This document shows positions 34,305 to 43,036 of a DNA stretch of 64,000 bases, piece by piece; the stretch's first letter is position 1, and every line of letters starts with the position of its first letter. A program made the position numbers and the translations under genes. The notes beneath the pieces are model-generated. The model did not search any database. It saw nothing but the letters and a program-made list of their open reading frames with translations, and had not been told where the DNA came from. Origin of the DNA: Conyzicola nivalis_A (lineage in GTDB: Bacteria; Actinomycetota; Actinomycetes; Actinomycetales; Microbacteriaceae). The stretch is taken from NCBI RefSeq assembly GCF_040548875.1, contig NZ_JBEPSJ010000003.1, positions 310,001 to 374,000 on the forward strand, written 5' to 3'.

Positions 34305-35183
34305 TCACTTGACGCTTCCGGCCCCCAACCCGCCGCGCCAGAAGCGCTGCAGGCTGAGGAAGGCGATGATGAGCGGGATGATCGACAGGAAGGCGCCGAT
34401 GATCACGAACGTGCGGATCTCTGGGATCTGGTTGACCTGCGAGTTCCACGTGTAGAGGCCGAGCGTGACGGGGAAGAGCGTCTGGTCGCGCAGCATGATG
34501 AGCGGCAGGAAGAAGTTGTTCCAGATCGCCACGAACTGGAACAGGAAGATCGTGACCAGCGCGGGCGTCATCAGGCGGCGTGACACCGAGAAGAACGTGC
34601 GCACTTCGCCGGCGCCGTCGAGGCGGGCCGCCTCGAGCAGCTCGTCGGGCACGCTCGCCGCCGCGAAGATGCGCGCGAGGTAGACGCCGAACGGGCTCAC
34701 CAGGCTGGGCAAAAACACCGACCAGAAGGTGTTCGTCGCGTTGAACTGGCTGAAGATCAGGAACAGCGGCAGCGCGAGCGCGGTCGCCGGCACCAGGACG
34801 CCGCCGAGCACGACGTTGAAGATGAACTCGCGACCGGGGAAGCGGTACTTGGCGAGGGCGTAGCCGCACATCGCCGCGAACAGCGTGCCGAGCAGCGCGC
34901 CGGTTCCCGCGTAGAGGATGCTGTTCAGCATCCACTTGAGATACACGCCGTCGTTGTACGCGACGAGGTTCGAGATGTTGGTGAACAGGTTGAAATCGGC
35001 GAACCAGAGGGCGCCGGTGGAGCCGAACTGCTCACGGCTCTTGGTGGAGGAGATGAACAGCCACCAGATCGGCACGAGGAAGTAGAGCGTAGAGACGCCC
35101 ATGATGATCATCGCGGCGGTGCGCGACGCGAGCCGCTCCTTCGGCGCCCCAGGGCCGGCCTTCGTGCTTACGTTCGTGCTCAT
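34305..35183 (-). CDS. Sugar ABC transporter permease, MalG type, galactoside operon
   Basis: Permease (292 aa) of the fourth importer. The first membrane segment is IIMGVSTLYFLVPIWWLFI, and the EAA loop reads LLEAARLDGAGEVRTFFSV followed by SRRLMTPAL. Its start overlaps the stop of the MalF-type gene (ATGA). Close in design to the MalG-type protein at 26268, for example the shared stretch LTVTLGLYTWNSQ-like PVTLGL(T/Y) segment near the C-terminus, so the two importers look paralogous. Confidence 0.92.
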   Translation of the reverse strand: MSTNVSTKAGPGAPKERLASRTAAMIIMGVSTLYFLVPIWWLFISSTKSREQFGSTGALWFADFNLFTNISNLVAYNDGVYLKWMLNSILYAGTGALLGTLFAAMCGYALAKYRFPGREFIFNVVLGGVLVPATALALPLFLIFSQFNATNTFWSVFLPSLVSPFGVYLARIFAAASVPDELLEAARLDGAGEVRTFFSVSRRLMTPALVTIFLFQFVAIWNNFFLPLIMLRDQTLFPVTLGLYTWNSQVNQIPEIRTFVIIGAFLSIIPLIIAFLSLQRFWRGGLGAGSVK

Positions 35184-36091
35184 TTGTCGGCCTTACGCTG
35201 GGTGAACTTGAGGAATGCGAACGACAGGACGAACGTCGCGAGTGCGAGCACCACCGACATCGCGGCGGCGAGAGGCACGTTGGGAACCGCCGACGTCGCG
35301 TAGACGGTCATGTTCGGCGTGAAGGTGCTCGACACCGACGAGGTGAAGCTGCGGAACACCTGCGGCTCGGCCAGCAGCTGCAGCGTGCCGATGATGGAGA
35401 AGATCGCGGTGAGCGTGATGGCCGGCGCGACCAGGGGGATCTTGATGCTCCAGGCGATCTGCCACTGGTTCGCGCCGTCGAGGCGCGCCGCCTCGAAGAT
35501 CTCGGAGGGCAGGGCGAGCAGCGCCGAGTAGATGATCAGCATGTTGTAGCCCACGTAGACCCAGGTGACGACGTTCGCGATCGACCAGAGCACGGTGCTC
35601 GGCGACAGCAGGTCGAACTCCGAGGTGAACGCGGCGAACGGCGACAGGTTCGGCGAGTAGAGGTAGCCCCACATGATGGCGGCGATCACGCCGGGCACCG
35701 CGTACGGCACGAAGAAGGCCAGCCGGAAGAACTTCTTGCCCTTCACCAGCGGCGAGTCGAGCAGCAGGGCGAGCACGAGCGCGAATCCCAGCATGACGGG
35801 AACCTGCACGGCTCCGAAGAGCAGGACACGACCGACGGATGCCCAGAAAGCGTCGTTCTGGAAGACCAGGAAATACTGCGTGAGGCCCCCGAACACCTCC
35901 GTCGGCTTGCCGAAGGTTCCCTCGCGCTCGACGACGAGCAGCGACTGGTAGATCGCGAAGCCGATGGGCAGCAGGTAGAACGCGGCGAACAGCACTCCGA
36001 AGGGGGCGATGAAGAACGCGATCGCGCGCTTGTGTTTGATCGGCGTGCGCCGCGGTGTTATCCGCGGGGCCGAGACAGCCTCTGTGGTCAC
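35180..36091 (-). CDS. Sugar ABC transporter permease, MalF type, galactoside operon
   Basis: Permease (303 aa) of the fourth importer. A basic N-terminus (RITPRRTPIKHKR) is followed by membrane segment AIAFFIAPFGVLFAAFYLLP. The EAA loop is IFEAARLDGANQWQIAWSI followed by KIPLVAPAI. The GTG start overlaps the GH42 stop by four bases; the frame remains open well upstream, so the overlap decides the start. Confidence 0.92.
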   Translation of the reverse strand: MTTEAVSAPRITPRRTPIKHKRAIAFFIAPFGVLFAAFYLLPIGFAIYQSLLVVEREGTFGKPTEVFGGLTQYFLVFQNDAFWASVGRVLLFGAVQVPVMLGFALVLALLLDSPLVKGKKFFRLAFFVPYAVPGVIAAIMWGYLYSPNLSPFAAFTSEFDLLSPSTVLWSIANVVTWVYVGYNMLIIYSALLALPSEIFEAARLDGANQWQIAWSIKIPLVAPAITLTAIFSIIGTLQLLAEPQVFRSFTSSVSSTFTPNMTVYATSAVPNVPLAAAMSVVLALATFVLSFAFLKFTQRKADK

Positions 36092-38124
36092 AGCGTTTCC
36101 CTGCTCTCTGTTTCGGTGGTGTGGCGCACGATGCGCACTTCGCCCGCGGGAACGGTGAGCGACGTGGTGACGGTGTCGCCCGTGATGAGCTCGGTTCCCT
36201 CGGCTGCGATGTCGAACGCGACATCCGTGTGGTTGATGACGAAGAGGAAGACGACGCCGTCGCCCGCACGACGCACGACCTCGACCCCGGCAGGAACGGC
36301 GAGCGGCAGTTCGACGCCCGCTCGGCGGGCCGCTGTGGCGAGCAGCCCGCGCAGGCCGTCGGGGTCGAGGTTCGTGGCTAGGTACCAGGCGACGCCCGAG
36401 CCGAAGTCGTTGCGGGTGACCGCGGGGCCGCCGGCGAGCGGGCCGCTCTCGAAGGCGGTGACGGCGTCGGCGCCGCGAAGGTGCACCCGTTCGCTCCACA
36501 TCGTGGCGGTCGACCCGTTGCTGAGAGCGAGCTCGTCAGTGGGCTGGAGGGGGAAGAACTCCTCGGTCGAGACGCCGAGCAGGTCGCGGAACGCGCCCGG
36601 GTAGCCGCCGGTGATGACCCGGTCGTCTTCGTCGACGATGCCGCTGAAGAACGTGACAACGGCGTGCCCGCCGGCGGCGACGAAATCGCTGAGGTTCGAG
36701 GCATCCGCGTCGCTCACGCTGTAGAGGCTGGGTACGACGACCAGGCGGTGGCCTGCGAGGCTCGCCCCGGGTGCGACGATGTCGACGGTGAAGCCCTCGG
36801 CGAGCAGCGCGTTGTAGACGCGGTGCACCTGGTCGAGGTACTTGACGTCGCCGGTGGGGTGCGAGTCGAGGTCGGTCGCCCACCACGCCTGCCAGTCGAA
36901 GACGAGGGCGACGTCGCTGACGACACGGGTTCCGGCCACGTCGGAGATCCGGCCGAGGATGCCGCCGAGCTCGACGACCTCGCGCCAGACCTTGGTGTCT
37001 TCGCCCGTGTGCGGCAGCATCGCCGAGTGGAACTTCTCGCTGCCCTGCAGCGAGGCGCGCCACTGGAAGAAGCTGATGCCGTCGGCGCCGCGGGCGACAT
37101 GGGTGAGGATGTTGCGGATCATCTCGCGCGGCGACTTGGCGATGTTGCGCGGCTGCCAGTTGACGCTGCTGGTCGCGGTCTCCATCAGCAGCCACGGCCC
37201 GCCGCCGGCGAGGCCGCGGGTGACGTCGGCGGCGAAGGAGAGCTCCTCGCGCACGGCGCCGAGGCGGTTGTCGAGGTAGTGGTCGTTGGCCACGAGGTCC
37301 ATGTGCGGCGCCCAGGCCCAGTAGTCCTGGTTGCGGATGTGCGCCGTCACCATGAAGTTCGTGGTCACCGGCACGGCGCTGTGCTCGCGGAGCACCGTCT
37401 CCTCGGCGCGGTACTGGGCGAGCAGCTCGTCGGAGCTGAAGCGCATGAAGTCGAGGGCCTGCGCGGGGTTTCCGGTGGATACCGTGAGCCGCGGGGTCTG
37501 GATGTGCTCCCAGGCTGCGTACTTCTGGCTCCAGAACGCCGTGCCCCACGCGGTGTTGAGCGCGTCGAGGGTCGTGTAGCGCCCGCGCAGCCAGCCGCGG
37601 AACGCCTCGGCCGAGATGGCGCAGTAGCAGTGCGCGTTGTGGCAGCCGATCTCGTTGGAGACGTGCCAGAGCTTGACGGCGGGGTGGCTGCCGTAGCGGC
37701 GGGCGACCTGCTCGACCAGCTTCACCGAGTGCTCGCGGTACGCGGGCGAGCTGGGGCAGAACGCCTGCCGTCCGCCGAACGCGCGCTGCGTGCCGTCCGA
37801 CATCGTGGGCAGCGACTCGGGGTACTGGTACGAGAGCCAGGCCGGCGGGCTCGACGTGCCCGTGCCGAGGTTGATGCCGATGCCGTGGTCGTGCAGCACG
37901 TCGATCACCGCGTCGAGGGCGGAGAAGTCGTACTGGCCGGGCAGCGGCTCGAGCTGCGCCCACCCGAAGATGTTGATGGCGACGAGGTTCACGCCGGCCT
38001 CGCGCATCAGGCGCGCGTCTTCGAGCCACACTTCGGGAGCCCACTGCTCGGGGTTGTAGTCGGCGCCGTAGGTGAACTGAGCGCGCTCGGCGTCGATGAG
38101 TTCGGCTACGGGTGTCTTGCTCAC
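36088..38124 (-). CDS. Beta-galactosidase, glycoside hydrolase family 42
   Basis: Cytoplasmic retaining beta-galactosidase (678 aa, normal for GH42). N-terminal signature YGADYNPEQWAPEVW; acid/base Glu in WHVSNEIGCHNAHCYC; nucleophile Glu in LLMETATSSVNWQ. The Cys residues in AFCPSSP and GCHNAHCYC match the zinc-binding cluster of several GH42 enzymes. The C-terminal trimerisation and beta-sandwich domains follow. GTG start after GGAG. First gene of the operon and divergent from a LacI regulator; two direct-repeat operators lie in the 183-bp gap. Confidence 0.94.
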   Translation of the reverse strand: MSKTPVAELIDAERAQFTYGADYNPEQWAPEVWLEDARLMREAGVNLVAINIFGWAQLEPLPGQYDFSALDAVIDVLHDHGIGINLGTGTSSPPAWLSYQYPESLPTMSDGTQRAFGGRQAFCPSSPAYREHSVKLVEQVARRYGSHPAVKLWHVSNEIGCHNAHCYCAISAEAFRGWLRGRYTTLDALNTAWGTAFWSQKYAAWEHIQTPRLTVSTGNPAQALDFMRFSSDELLAQYRAEETVLREHSAVPVTTNFMVTAHIRNQDYWAWAPHMDLVANDHYLDNRLGAVREELSFAADVTRGLAGGGPWLLMETATSSVNWQPRNIAKSPREMIRNILTHVARGADGISFFQWRASLQGSEKFHSAMLPHTGEDTKVWREVVELGGILGRISDVAGTRVVSDVALVFDWQAWWATDLDSHPTGDVKYLDQVHRVYNALLAEGFTVDIVAPGASLAGHRLVVVPSLYSVSDADASNLSDFVAAGGHAVVTFFSGIVDEDDRVITGGYPGAFRDLLGVSTEEFFPLQPTDELALSNGSTATMWSERVHLRGADAVTAFESGPLAGGPAVTRNDFGSGVAWYLATNLDPDGLRGLLATAARRAGVELPLAVPAGVEVVRRAGDGVVFLFVINHTDVAFDIAAEGTELITGDTVTTSLTVPAGEVRIVRHTTETESRETL

Positions 38125-38191
38125 GGGTGGGGCTCCATTGTGACTGCTGGCGCCGGTGTCGACGCTCGAGATCGCACAGTTCTCGACGAGA

Positions 38192-38211
38192 TCTGTGAGC
38201 GCTCCCAGAAT
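38192..38211. promoter_or_regulatory. LacI operator copy 1 before galactoside operon
   Basis: TCTGTGAGCGCTCCCAGAAT contains the near-palindromic GGGAGCGCTCAC core on the minus strand. A copy differing at one position lies 46 bp to the right. It is the operator nearer the GH42 gene. Confidence 0.75.
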
Positions 38212-38230
38212 GGGCGCCGACAACTCTTCG

Positions 38231-38259
38231 TTGAGAGTCTGTGAACGCTCCCAGAATAA
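38231..38259 (+). promoter_or_regulatory. Putative promoter of galactoside LacI gene
   Basis: TTGAGA at 38231-38236 and GAATAA at 38254-38259 have 17-base spacing and overlap the second operator, which would allow autorepression. The match to consensus is partial. Confidence 0.4.
38238..38257. promoter_or_regulatory. LacI operator copy 2
   Basis: TCTGTGAACGCTCCCAGAAT matches 19 of 20 bases of the site at 38192 in the same orientation, 46 bp away. It lies between the promoter elements of the LacI gene. Two such sites would allow DNA looping or joint control of both directions. Confidence 0.75.
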
Positions 38260-38307
38260 ACAGACGTGGGCGAAACTGTCAACCCGACGGCGCAGTAGGG
38301 TGTGTGA

Positions 38308-39330
38308 ATGATCGCGAAACGCCTGCAGACGACGCGAGCCACGATCAACGACGTCGCAGCCGTCGCGGGCGTGTCTCGCGGAACGGTGTCGCGCGTGCTC
38401 AACTCCGAGGTCTACGTCTCGGATGCCGCGAAGAAGGCGGTCGAAGACGCGATCGAGCAGGTCGGCTATGTGCGTAACACCGCGGCGCGCAACCTCGTGA
38501 CCCGGCAGTCGCACGCGATCGGCCTGATCGTGCACGAGCCGCACTCGCTGTTTCTCGAGGACCCCAACATCGGGAGCATCCTGCTCGGCACCAACTCGGT
38601 GCTGTCGGACAACGACTACCAGCTGGTGTCGCTCATCATCGACTCCGACCGCGACAGCCACCGGGTCGCCGAGTACCTCACCGGCGGCTTCGTCGACGGC
38701 GTGATCATCGTCTCAGCACGCGCCCACGACCCGATCGCGCGCGTGGTGTCGCAGATCGGCATCCCGGCCGCGTTCGTCGGCCACCCGGTCGATATCGAGG
38801 GCATCCCCTACGTCGGCATCGACAACTTCTCGGCCGCCAAGGCGATCACGACCCGGCTGATGCAGACCGGACGCCGCACCATCGGCATGATCGCCGCCGG
38901 CCTCGACCGCGACTCCGGCCAGGACCGCGTCGCCGGGTTCACGGCCGCCCTCGGCGAGGCCTTCGACCCCGAGCTCGTCGTCAAGGTGCCGCTGTACGCC
39001 CACGCCAGCGGGATCGAGGGCATGCGCGAGCTGCTCGCCCGCGCCCCGCACGTCGACGGGGTGTTCGCCGCGTCCGACGCGATCGCCGCCGGTGTGCTCG
39101 ACGTGCTGCGCGACACCGGGCGGTCGGTGCCCGGCGACGTCGGCGTCGTCGGCTTCGACGACAGCGCCTGGGCGACCCGCTCGCAGCCGCCGCTGTCGAC
39201 CGTGCACCAGCCGGCCGGACAGCTCGGGCGCCGCGCCGCCGAGTCGGTGCTCGCCCAGATCCGCGGCGAGGCCGTCGACAGTGCAGGCACGTTCCTCGAC
39301 ACGCACATCGTCTGGCGCGACTCGGCCTAG
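38308..39330 (+). CDS. LacI family regulator of galactoside operon
   Basis: Repressor of 340 aa. Helix-turn-helix INDVAAVAGVSRGTVSRVL, hinge YVRNTAARNLVTRQSH, and a typical ligand domain with GVVGFDDSAWATRSQPPLSTV and RRAAESVL near the end. It is divergent from the GH42-led operon, with two direct-repeat operators between them, so it most likely represses that operon until a galactoside is present (inference). Confidence 0.93.
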   Translation: MIAKRLQTTRATINDVAAVAGVSRGTVSRVLNSEVYVSDAAKKAVEDAIEQVGYVRNTAARNLVTRQSHAIGLIVHEPHSLFLEDPNIGSILLGTNSVLSDNDYQLVSLIIDSDRDSHRVAEYLTGGFVDGVIIVSARAHDPIARVVSQIGIPAAFVGHPVDIEGIPYVGIDNFSAAKAITTRLMQTGRRTIGMIAAGLDRDSGQDRVAGFTAALGEAFDPELVVKVPLYAHASGIEGMRELLARAPHVDGVFAASDAIAAGVLDVLRDTGRSVPGDVGVVGFDDSAWATRSQPPLSTVHQPAGQLGRRAAESVLAQIRGEAVDSAGTFLDTHIVWRDSA

Positions 39331-39344
39331 CCGTCGGGCATCCG

Positions 39345-39380
39345 CCGGGTAGCGCCGCCTGCGGCCCGTATCGAAACCCC
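39345..39380. repeat. REP-like element (GTTTCGATACG type)
   Basis: On the minus strand the sequence reads GGTTTCGATACGG, then a GCCGCAGGCGGC hairpin, then GCTACCCGG. This matches the layout of a REP family I recall as common in Microbacteriaceae (GGTTTCGATACG, hairpin, GCTAC). It lies just after the LacI stop and may act as a terminator. Confidence 0.45.
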
Positions 39381-39493
39381 GTAGCGCTACAGTTCGGGCG
39401 CACGGCCCCAGCGCGCGCTGTAGCCCTCCGCCCAAGGTGTAGCCCTCTGGTTCGGCACAGGCCGGACTACCCACTCGACGACGATCCTGGTGC

Positions 39494-39528
39494 GATTGTC
39501 TGACAATCTGCTAGGTTGTATGACAATC
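39494..39528. promoter_or_regulatory. Paired GntR operators upstream of GntR-lldD
   Basis: GATTGTCTGACAATC (39494-39508) is a near-perfect palindrome and GGTTGTATGACAATC (39514-39528) is a close copy exactly 20 bp later, two helical turns. The TTGTN(C)NGACAA layout fits FadR-subfamily operators. It lies 41-75 bp before the GntR gene, suggesting autoregulation and control of lldD. Confidence 0.72.
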
Positions 39529-39568
39529 CGAGCGCACGGCGCGCGGATGCGACACGAAGGAGTGCGAG

Positions 39569-40228
39569 ATGACGACGGATGCGACATCCGGTGTCCTGCC
39601 CGACGCCATCTACTCGGCGCTCCGTTCCGCGATCATCAACCAGGACATCGCTCCCGGCACCTCGGTCACTGAATCCGCGGCCGCACTGCGCTTCGGGGTC
39701 GCCCGCCCGACGGCGAAGACCGCGATCGAGAAGCTCGTCGCCGACGGCCTGCTGCGCCGCGAGATGCACCAGACCGCGCGGGTCCCCCGGCTGAGCCGCG
39801 CCGACATCGTCGACCTCTACGACAGCCGCGCCGTGGTCGAGTCGGCGGCCGTGGCGGCGCTCGCCTCGGGCGGGACGCTTCCGGCCGATGCTCTGGCGGC
39901 GCACCGCTCGCTGCTCGCCGCGGCATCCGACGGCGACGGCGACGACTTCGCCACGCACGACATCGACTTCCACCGCGCCCTCGTCGCCGGCCAGTCCAGC
40001 CCCCGCCTCGCCCGCATGCACGCCCTGCTGATGGGCGAGATCGAGCTCTGCATCGGACAGGTGCAGGCCAACCACCTGCTCACGGCGACCGAGGTCGGCG
40101 CCCAGCACCAGGGCATCCTCGACGCCGTAACCGCCGGCGACGCCGCCCGCGCCGAGGCCCTCACCCGCGACCACATCGTCGGCTCGCGCGACAGACTGCT
40201 CGCCCACTTCGACGGCACCCACGCCTAG
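39569..40228 (+). CDS. GntR family regulator, FadR/FCD subfamily (LldR-like)
   Basis: Regulator of 219 aa with an N-terminal winged helix (ALRSAIINQDIAPGTSVTES, FGVARPTAKTAIEKLVADGL) and an FCD effector domain with metal-ligand-type residues (DLYDSRAVVES, DIDFHRALVAGQ, HQGILDAV). The start follows GAAGGAG. It lies 37 bp before lldD on the same strand, so it probably controls lactate oxidation in response to lactate (inference). Paired palindromic operators precede it. Confidence 0.9.
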   Translation: MTTDATSGVLPDAIYSALRSAIINQDIAPGTSVTESAAALRFGVARPTAKTAIEKLVADGLLRREMHQTARVPRLSRADIVDLYDSRAVVESAAVAALASGGTLPADALAAHRSLLAAASDGDGDDFATHDIDFHRALVAGQSSPRLARMHALLMGEIELCIGQVQANHLLTATEVGAQHQGILDAVTAGDAARAEALTRDHIVGSRDRLLAHFDGTHA

Positions 40229-40265
40229 CCCCATCGACCGACCAGCCCCGATCAGAGAGAACACC

Positions 40266-41501
40266 ATGGTTCAGCGCAGAATCCCGAAGTACAAAGACCT
40301 CCGACCGCTCATGAACTTCAAGACGCCGGAGATCAACGCCAAGAAGCGTCGTCTGCAGAACGCCCTCACGATCGCCGACCTGCGCGACATCGCCCAGCGC
40401 CGCACGCCCAAGGCGGCCTTCGACTACACCGAGGGCGCTGCCGAGGGCGAGATCAGCCTGAAGCGCGCACGCCAGGCGTTCGAGGACATCGAGTTCACGC
40501 CGTCGATCCTGCGGGATGTCTCGACGGTAGACATGTCGAGCGAGGTACTCGGCGGTCGCGTCGCGCTGCCGTTCGGCATCGCACCCACCGGCTTCACCCG
40601 CATGATGCAGACCGAAGGCGAGATCGCCGGTGCGGGAGCCGCGGCGGCAGCGGGCATCCCGTTCTCACTGTCGACGATGGGCACCACCGCAATCGAGGAC
40701 GTCAAGGCGGCGAACCCCGACGGGCGCAACTGGTTCCAGCTCTACATGTGGAAGGACCGCGACCGCTCGATGGCGCTCGTCGACCGGGCCGCGAAGGCCG
40801 GCTTTGACACGCTGCTCGTGACGGTCGACGTTCCCGTCGCCGGCGCCCGGCTGCGCGACAAGCGCAACGGCTTCTCGATTCCGCCGCAGCTCACCGCGGG
40901 CACCGTGATCAACGCGCTGCCCCGCCCCGAGTGGTGGATCAACTTCCTGACGACGGAGCCGCTGGCCTTCGCCTCGCTCGACCGCTGGAGCGGCACCGTC
41001 GGCGAGCTGCTCGACTCGATGTTCGACCCCACCGTGACCTTCGAGGACCTGGCGTGGATCAAGGACCAGTGGCCGGGAAAACTCGTCGTGAAGGGTGTGC
41101 AGAACGTCGACGACGCCAAGCAGCTCGCGTCGATGGGCGTCGACGGCATCACGCTGTCGAACCACGGCGGGCGCCAGCTCGACCGCGCGCCTATCCCCTT
41201 CCACCTGCTGCCCGACGTCGTGCGCGAGGTCGGCATGGACACCGAGGTGCACCTCGACACGGGCATCATGTCGGGCGCCGACATCGTGGCATCCGTCGCG
41301 CTCGGTGCCAAGTTCACGCTCATCGGCCGCGCGTACCTGTACGGTCTGATGGCCGGCGGACGCGACGGCGTCGACCGCACGATCGAGATCCTCGCCGACC
41401 AGATCGCGCGCACGATGCGCCTGCTCGGGGTGAAGAGCCTCGCCGAGCTCGAGCCGCGCCACGTGACGCAGCTCGAGCGCCTGGTGCCGCGGCAGCGGTA
41501 G
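40266..41501 (+). CDS. lldD: FMN-dependent alpha-hydroxy acid dehydrogenase, L-lactate dehydrogenase
   Basis: FMN enzyme of 411 aa that oxidises L-lactate (or another 2-hydroxy acid) to the keto acid and passes electrons to the respiratory chain. Family marks: FDYTEGAAEGEISLKRAR at the N-terminus, LPFGIAPTGFTRMM, VDVPVAGARLRDKRNG, the active-site His in LSNHGGRQLDRA, and DTGIMSGADIVASVALGA with FMN phosphate site LIGRAYLYGLMAGG. Context with an LldR-like GntR favours lactate; mandelate or glycolate are alternatives. Confidence 0.92.
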   Translation: MVQRRIPKYKDLRPLMNFKTPEINAKKRRLQNALTIADLRDIAQRRTPKAAFDYTEGAAEGEISLKRARQAFEDIEFTPSILRDVSTVDMSSEVLGGRVALPFGIAPTGFTRMMQTEGEIAGAGAAAAAGIPFSLSTMGTTAIEDVKAANPDGRNWFQLYMWKDRDRSMALVDRAAKAGFDTLLVTVDVPVAGARLRDKRNGFSIPPQLTAGTVINALPRPEWWINFLTTEPLAFASLDRWSGTVGELLDSMFDPTVTFEDLAWIKDQWPGKLVVKGVQNVDDAKQLASMGVDGITLSNHGGRQLDRAPIPFHLLPDVVREVGMDTEVHLDTGIMSGADIVASVALGAKFTLIGRAYLYGLMAGGRDGVDRTIEILADQIARTMRLLGVKSLAELEPRHVTQLERLVPRQR

Positions 41502-41555
41502 CAGCGCGGCGCCCGGCCCGGTTCCGGCGAGGCCGTATCGCGGAGACTCTGCGAC

Positions 41556-41590
41556 GGGTTTCGATCCGAGCCGGCGGTCGAGGCGCCTAC
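41556..41590. repeat. Possible REP-like element overlapping permease stop
   Basis: GGGTTTCGATCCG at the left and GAGGCGCCTACTGG at the right, with CGAGCCGGCGGTCG between, resemble the GTTTCGATACG element at 39345 in opposite orientation. The stop codon of the NCS2 permease lies inside it. Similarity is partial. Confidence 0.3.
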
Positions 41591-42855
41591 TGGTCGGTGC
41601 CCCGCCAGCGCGCGATCGAGTTCATCAGGTGGTAGACCACGATGGCGGCGACGGTACCGAGCACGATGCCCGAGAAGGTGAGCTGCCCGAGGTTGATCGT
41701 GAAGTCGGCGATACCCATGATGAGCGCGACACCGGCGGTGAGCTGGTTCTTCGGCTTGCTGAAGTCGACGCGGTTCTCGACCCAGATGCGCACGCCGATG
41801 ATCCCGATGAGGCCGTAGAGCGCGGTCGTCACACCGCCGAGCACGCCGGGCGGCACGGTGTTGATGAGCGCGCCGAACTTCGGCGAGAGGCCGAGCAGTA
41901 TCGCGACGATTCCGGCCACCCAGTAGGCGGCGGTCGAGAACACGCGCGTCGCAGCCATGACCCCGATGTTCTCGCCGTACGTCGTGGTGGGCGAGCCTCC
42001 GCCGAGGCCGGAGAGCACGGTCGCGAGCCCGTCGGCGAACAGGGCCCGCCCGGTGAGGCCGTCGAGGTTGCGGTTGGTCAGCTGTCCGACGCCCTTGATG
42101 TGGCCCACGTTCTCGGCGACGAGCGCGAGCACCACCGGCAGGAACATCAGGTAGACGCCGAGGTTGTCGCTCGAGAACGTCGGCGTCGTGAACTCCGGCA
42201 GGCCGACCCAGGCGGCGTCGCCGACGGCGTCGAAGTTCACCTGGCCCGCGATGACCGCCGCGGCGTAGCCGACGAGCACGCCGATGATGATCGACAGGCG
42301 TCCGAGGAACCCGCGGAAGAACACCGCGGCGAGGATGATCGCGAGCAGGGTGATGATCGCGACGACGGGCGCCTCGGTGAAGTTGTCGCGGGCCGCGGGC
42401 GCCAGGTTGAAGCCGATGAGAGCGACGATCGCGCCGCTCACCACGGGCGGCAGCACGACGTCGATCCAGCCGGTTCCGGTGAGGTGCACGACGATGCCGA
42501 TCACCGCGAGCAGGGCTCCGACGACGATGATCCCACCGAGGGCGACGGATGGCCCGCCCGACGCGGTGGCCGCGCTGATAGGGGCGAGGAACGCGAACGA
42601 CGACCCGAGGTAGCTCGGCAGACGGTTGGCCGTGATCAGCAGGAAGAGCAGCGTTCCGATGCCGGAGAACAGCAGCGTGGTGGCCGGCGGGAAACCCGTG
42701 ATGAGCGGCACCAGGAACGTGGCGCCGAACATGGCGACGACGTGCTGGCTTCCGAACCCGATGGTGCGCAGCCAGGTGAGGCGCTCCTCGGGGGCGACGA
42801 TCTCCGTCGATCCGACATTCTTTCCATCGCCGTGCAGTGTCCAGGGCAAAGCCAC
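41587..42855 (-). CDS. Uracil/xanthine permease, NCS2 family
   Basis: Nucleobase:proton symporter of 422 aa with about 14 membrane segments. The NCS2 signature is readable as GGSPTTTYGENIGVMAATRV. The N-terminus begins LPWTLHGDGKN, a common start for actinobacterial uracil permeases. I chose GTG 42855 because GGAGGA is six bases upstream; the frame is open 93 bases further but conservation starts here. Single gene, divergent from the TPP riboswitch. Uracil is the likeliest substrate but xanthine cannot be excluded. Confidence 0.92.
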   Translation of the reverse strand: MALPWTLHGDGKNVGSTEIVAPEERLTWLRTIGFGSQHVVAMFGATFLVPLITGFPPATTLLFSGIGTLLFLLITANRLPSYLGSSFAFLAPISAATASGGPSVALGGIIVVGALLAVIGIVVHLTGTGWIDVVLPPVVSGAIVALIGFNLAPAARDNFTEAPVVAIITLLAIILAAVFFRGFLGRLSIIIGVLVGYAAAVIAGQVNFDAVGDAAWVGLPEFTTPTFSSDNLGVYLMFLPVVLALVAENVGHIKGVGQLTNRNLDGLTGRALFADGLATVLSGLGGGSPTTTYGENIGVMAATRVFSTAAYWVAGIVAILLGLSPKFGALINTVPPGVLGGVTTALYGLIGIIGVRIWVENRVDFSKPKNQLTAGVALIMGIADFTINLGQLTFSGIVLGTVAAIVVYHLMNSIARWRGTDQ

Positions 42856-42943
42856 GAGTCCTCCGTAGGGGTGCGGCGCCCGACCGGCGCTTTCCGAGGA
42901 TACCGAATCGGCGGATGCCCGTTCGCGTGTAGGGTGACGGCTG

Positions 42944-43036
42944 TACACGGGAGTCCGGTGAGCCGGGCTGAGAGGAAGCTATCCAAGCTTCGACCGTTGA
43001 ACCTGATCTGGATCATGCCAGCGCAGGGAGTCGACA
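42944..43036 (+). promoter_or_regulatory. TPP riboswitch (THI element)
   Basis: The conserved THI-box parts are in order: GGGAGTCCGG, then GGGCTGAGAGG (CTGAGA at 42968-42973), then GAACCTGATCTGGATCATGC and CAGCGCAGGGAG. It binds thiamine pyrophosphate and should turn ykoFEDC off when thiamine is plentiful. Downstream, TCCCGTG (43044-43050) can pair with CACGGGA at the 5' edge (42946-42952), a candidate switching helix. A TAGGGT -10-like element lies at 42930. The ykoF start is 40 bp after the aptamer. Confidence 0.93.
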
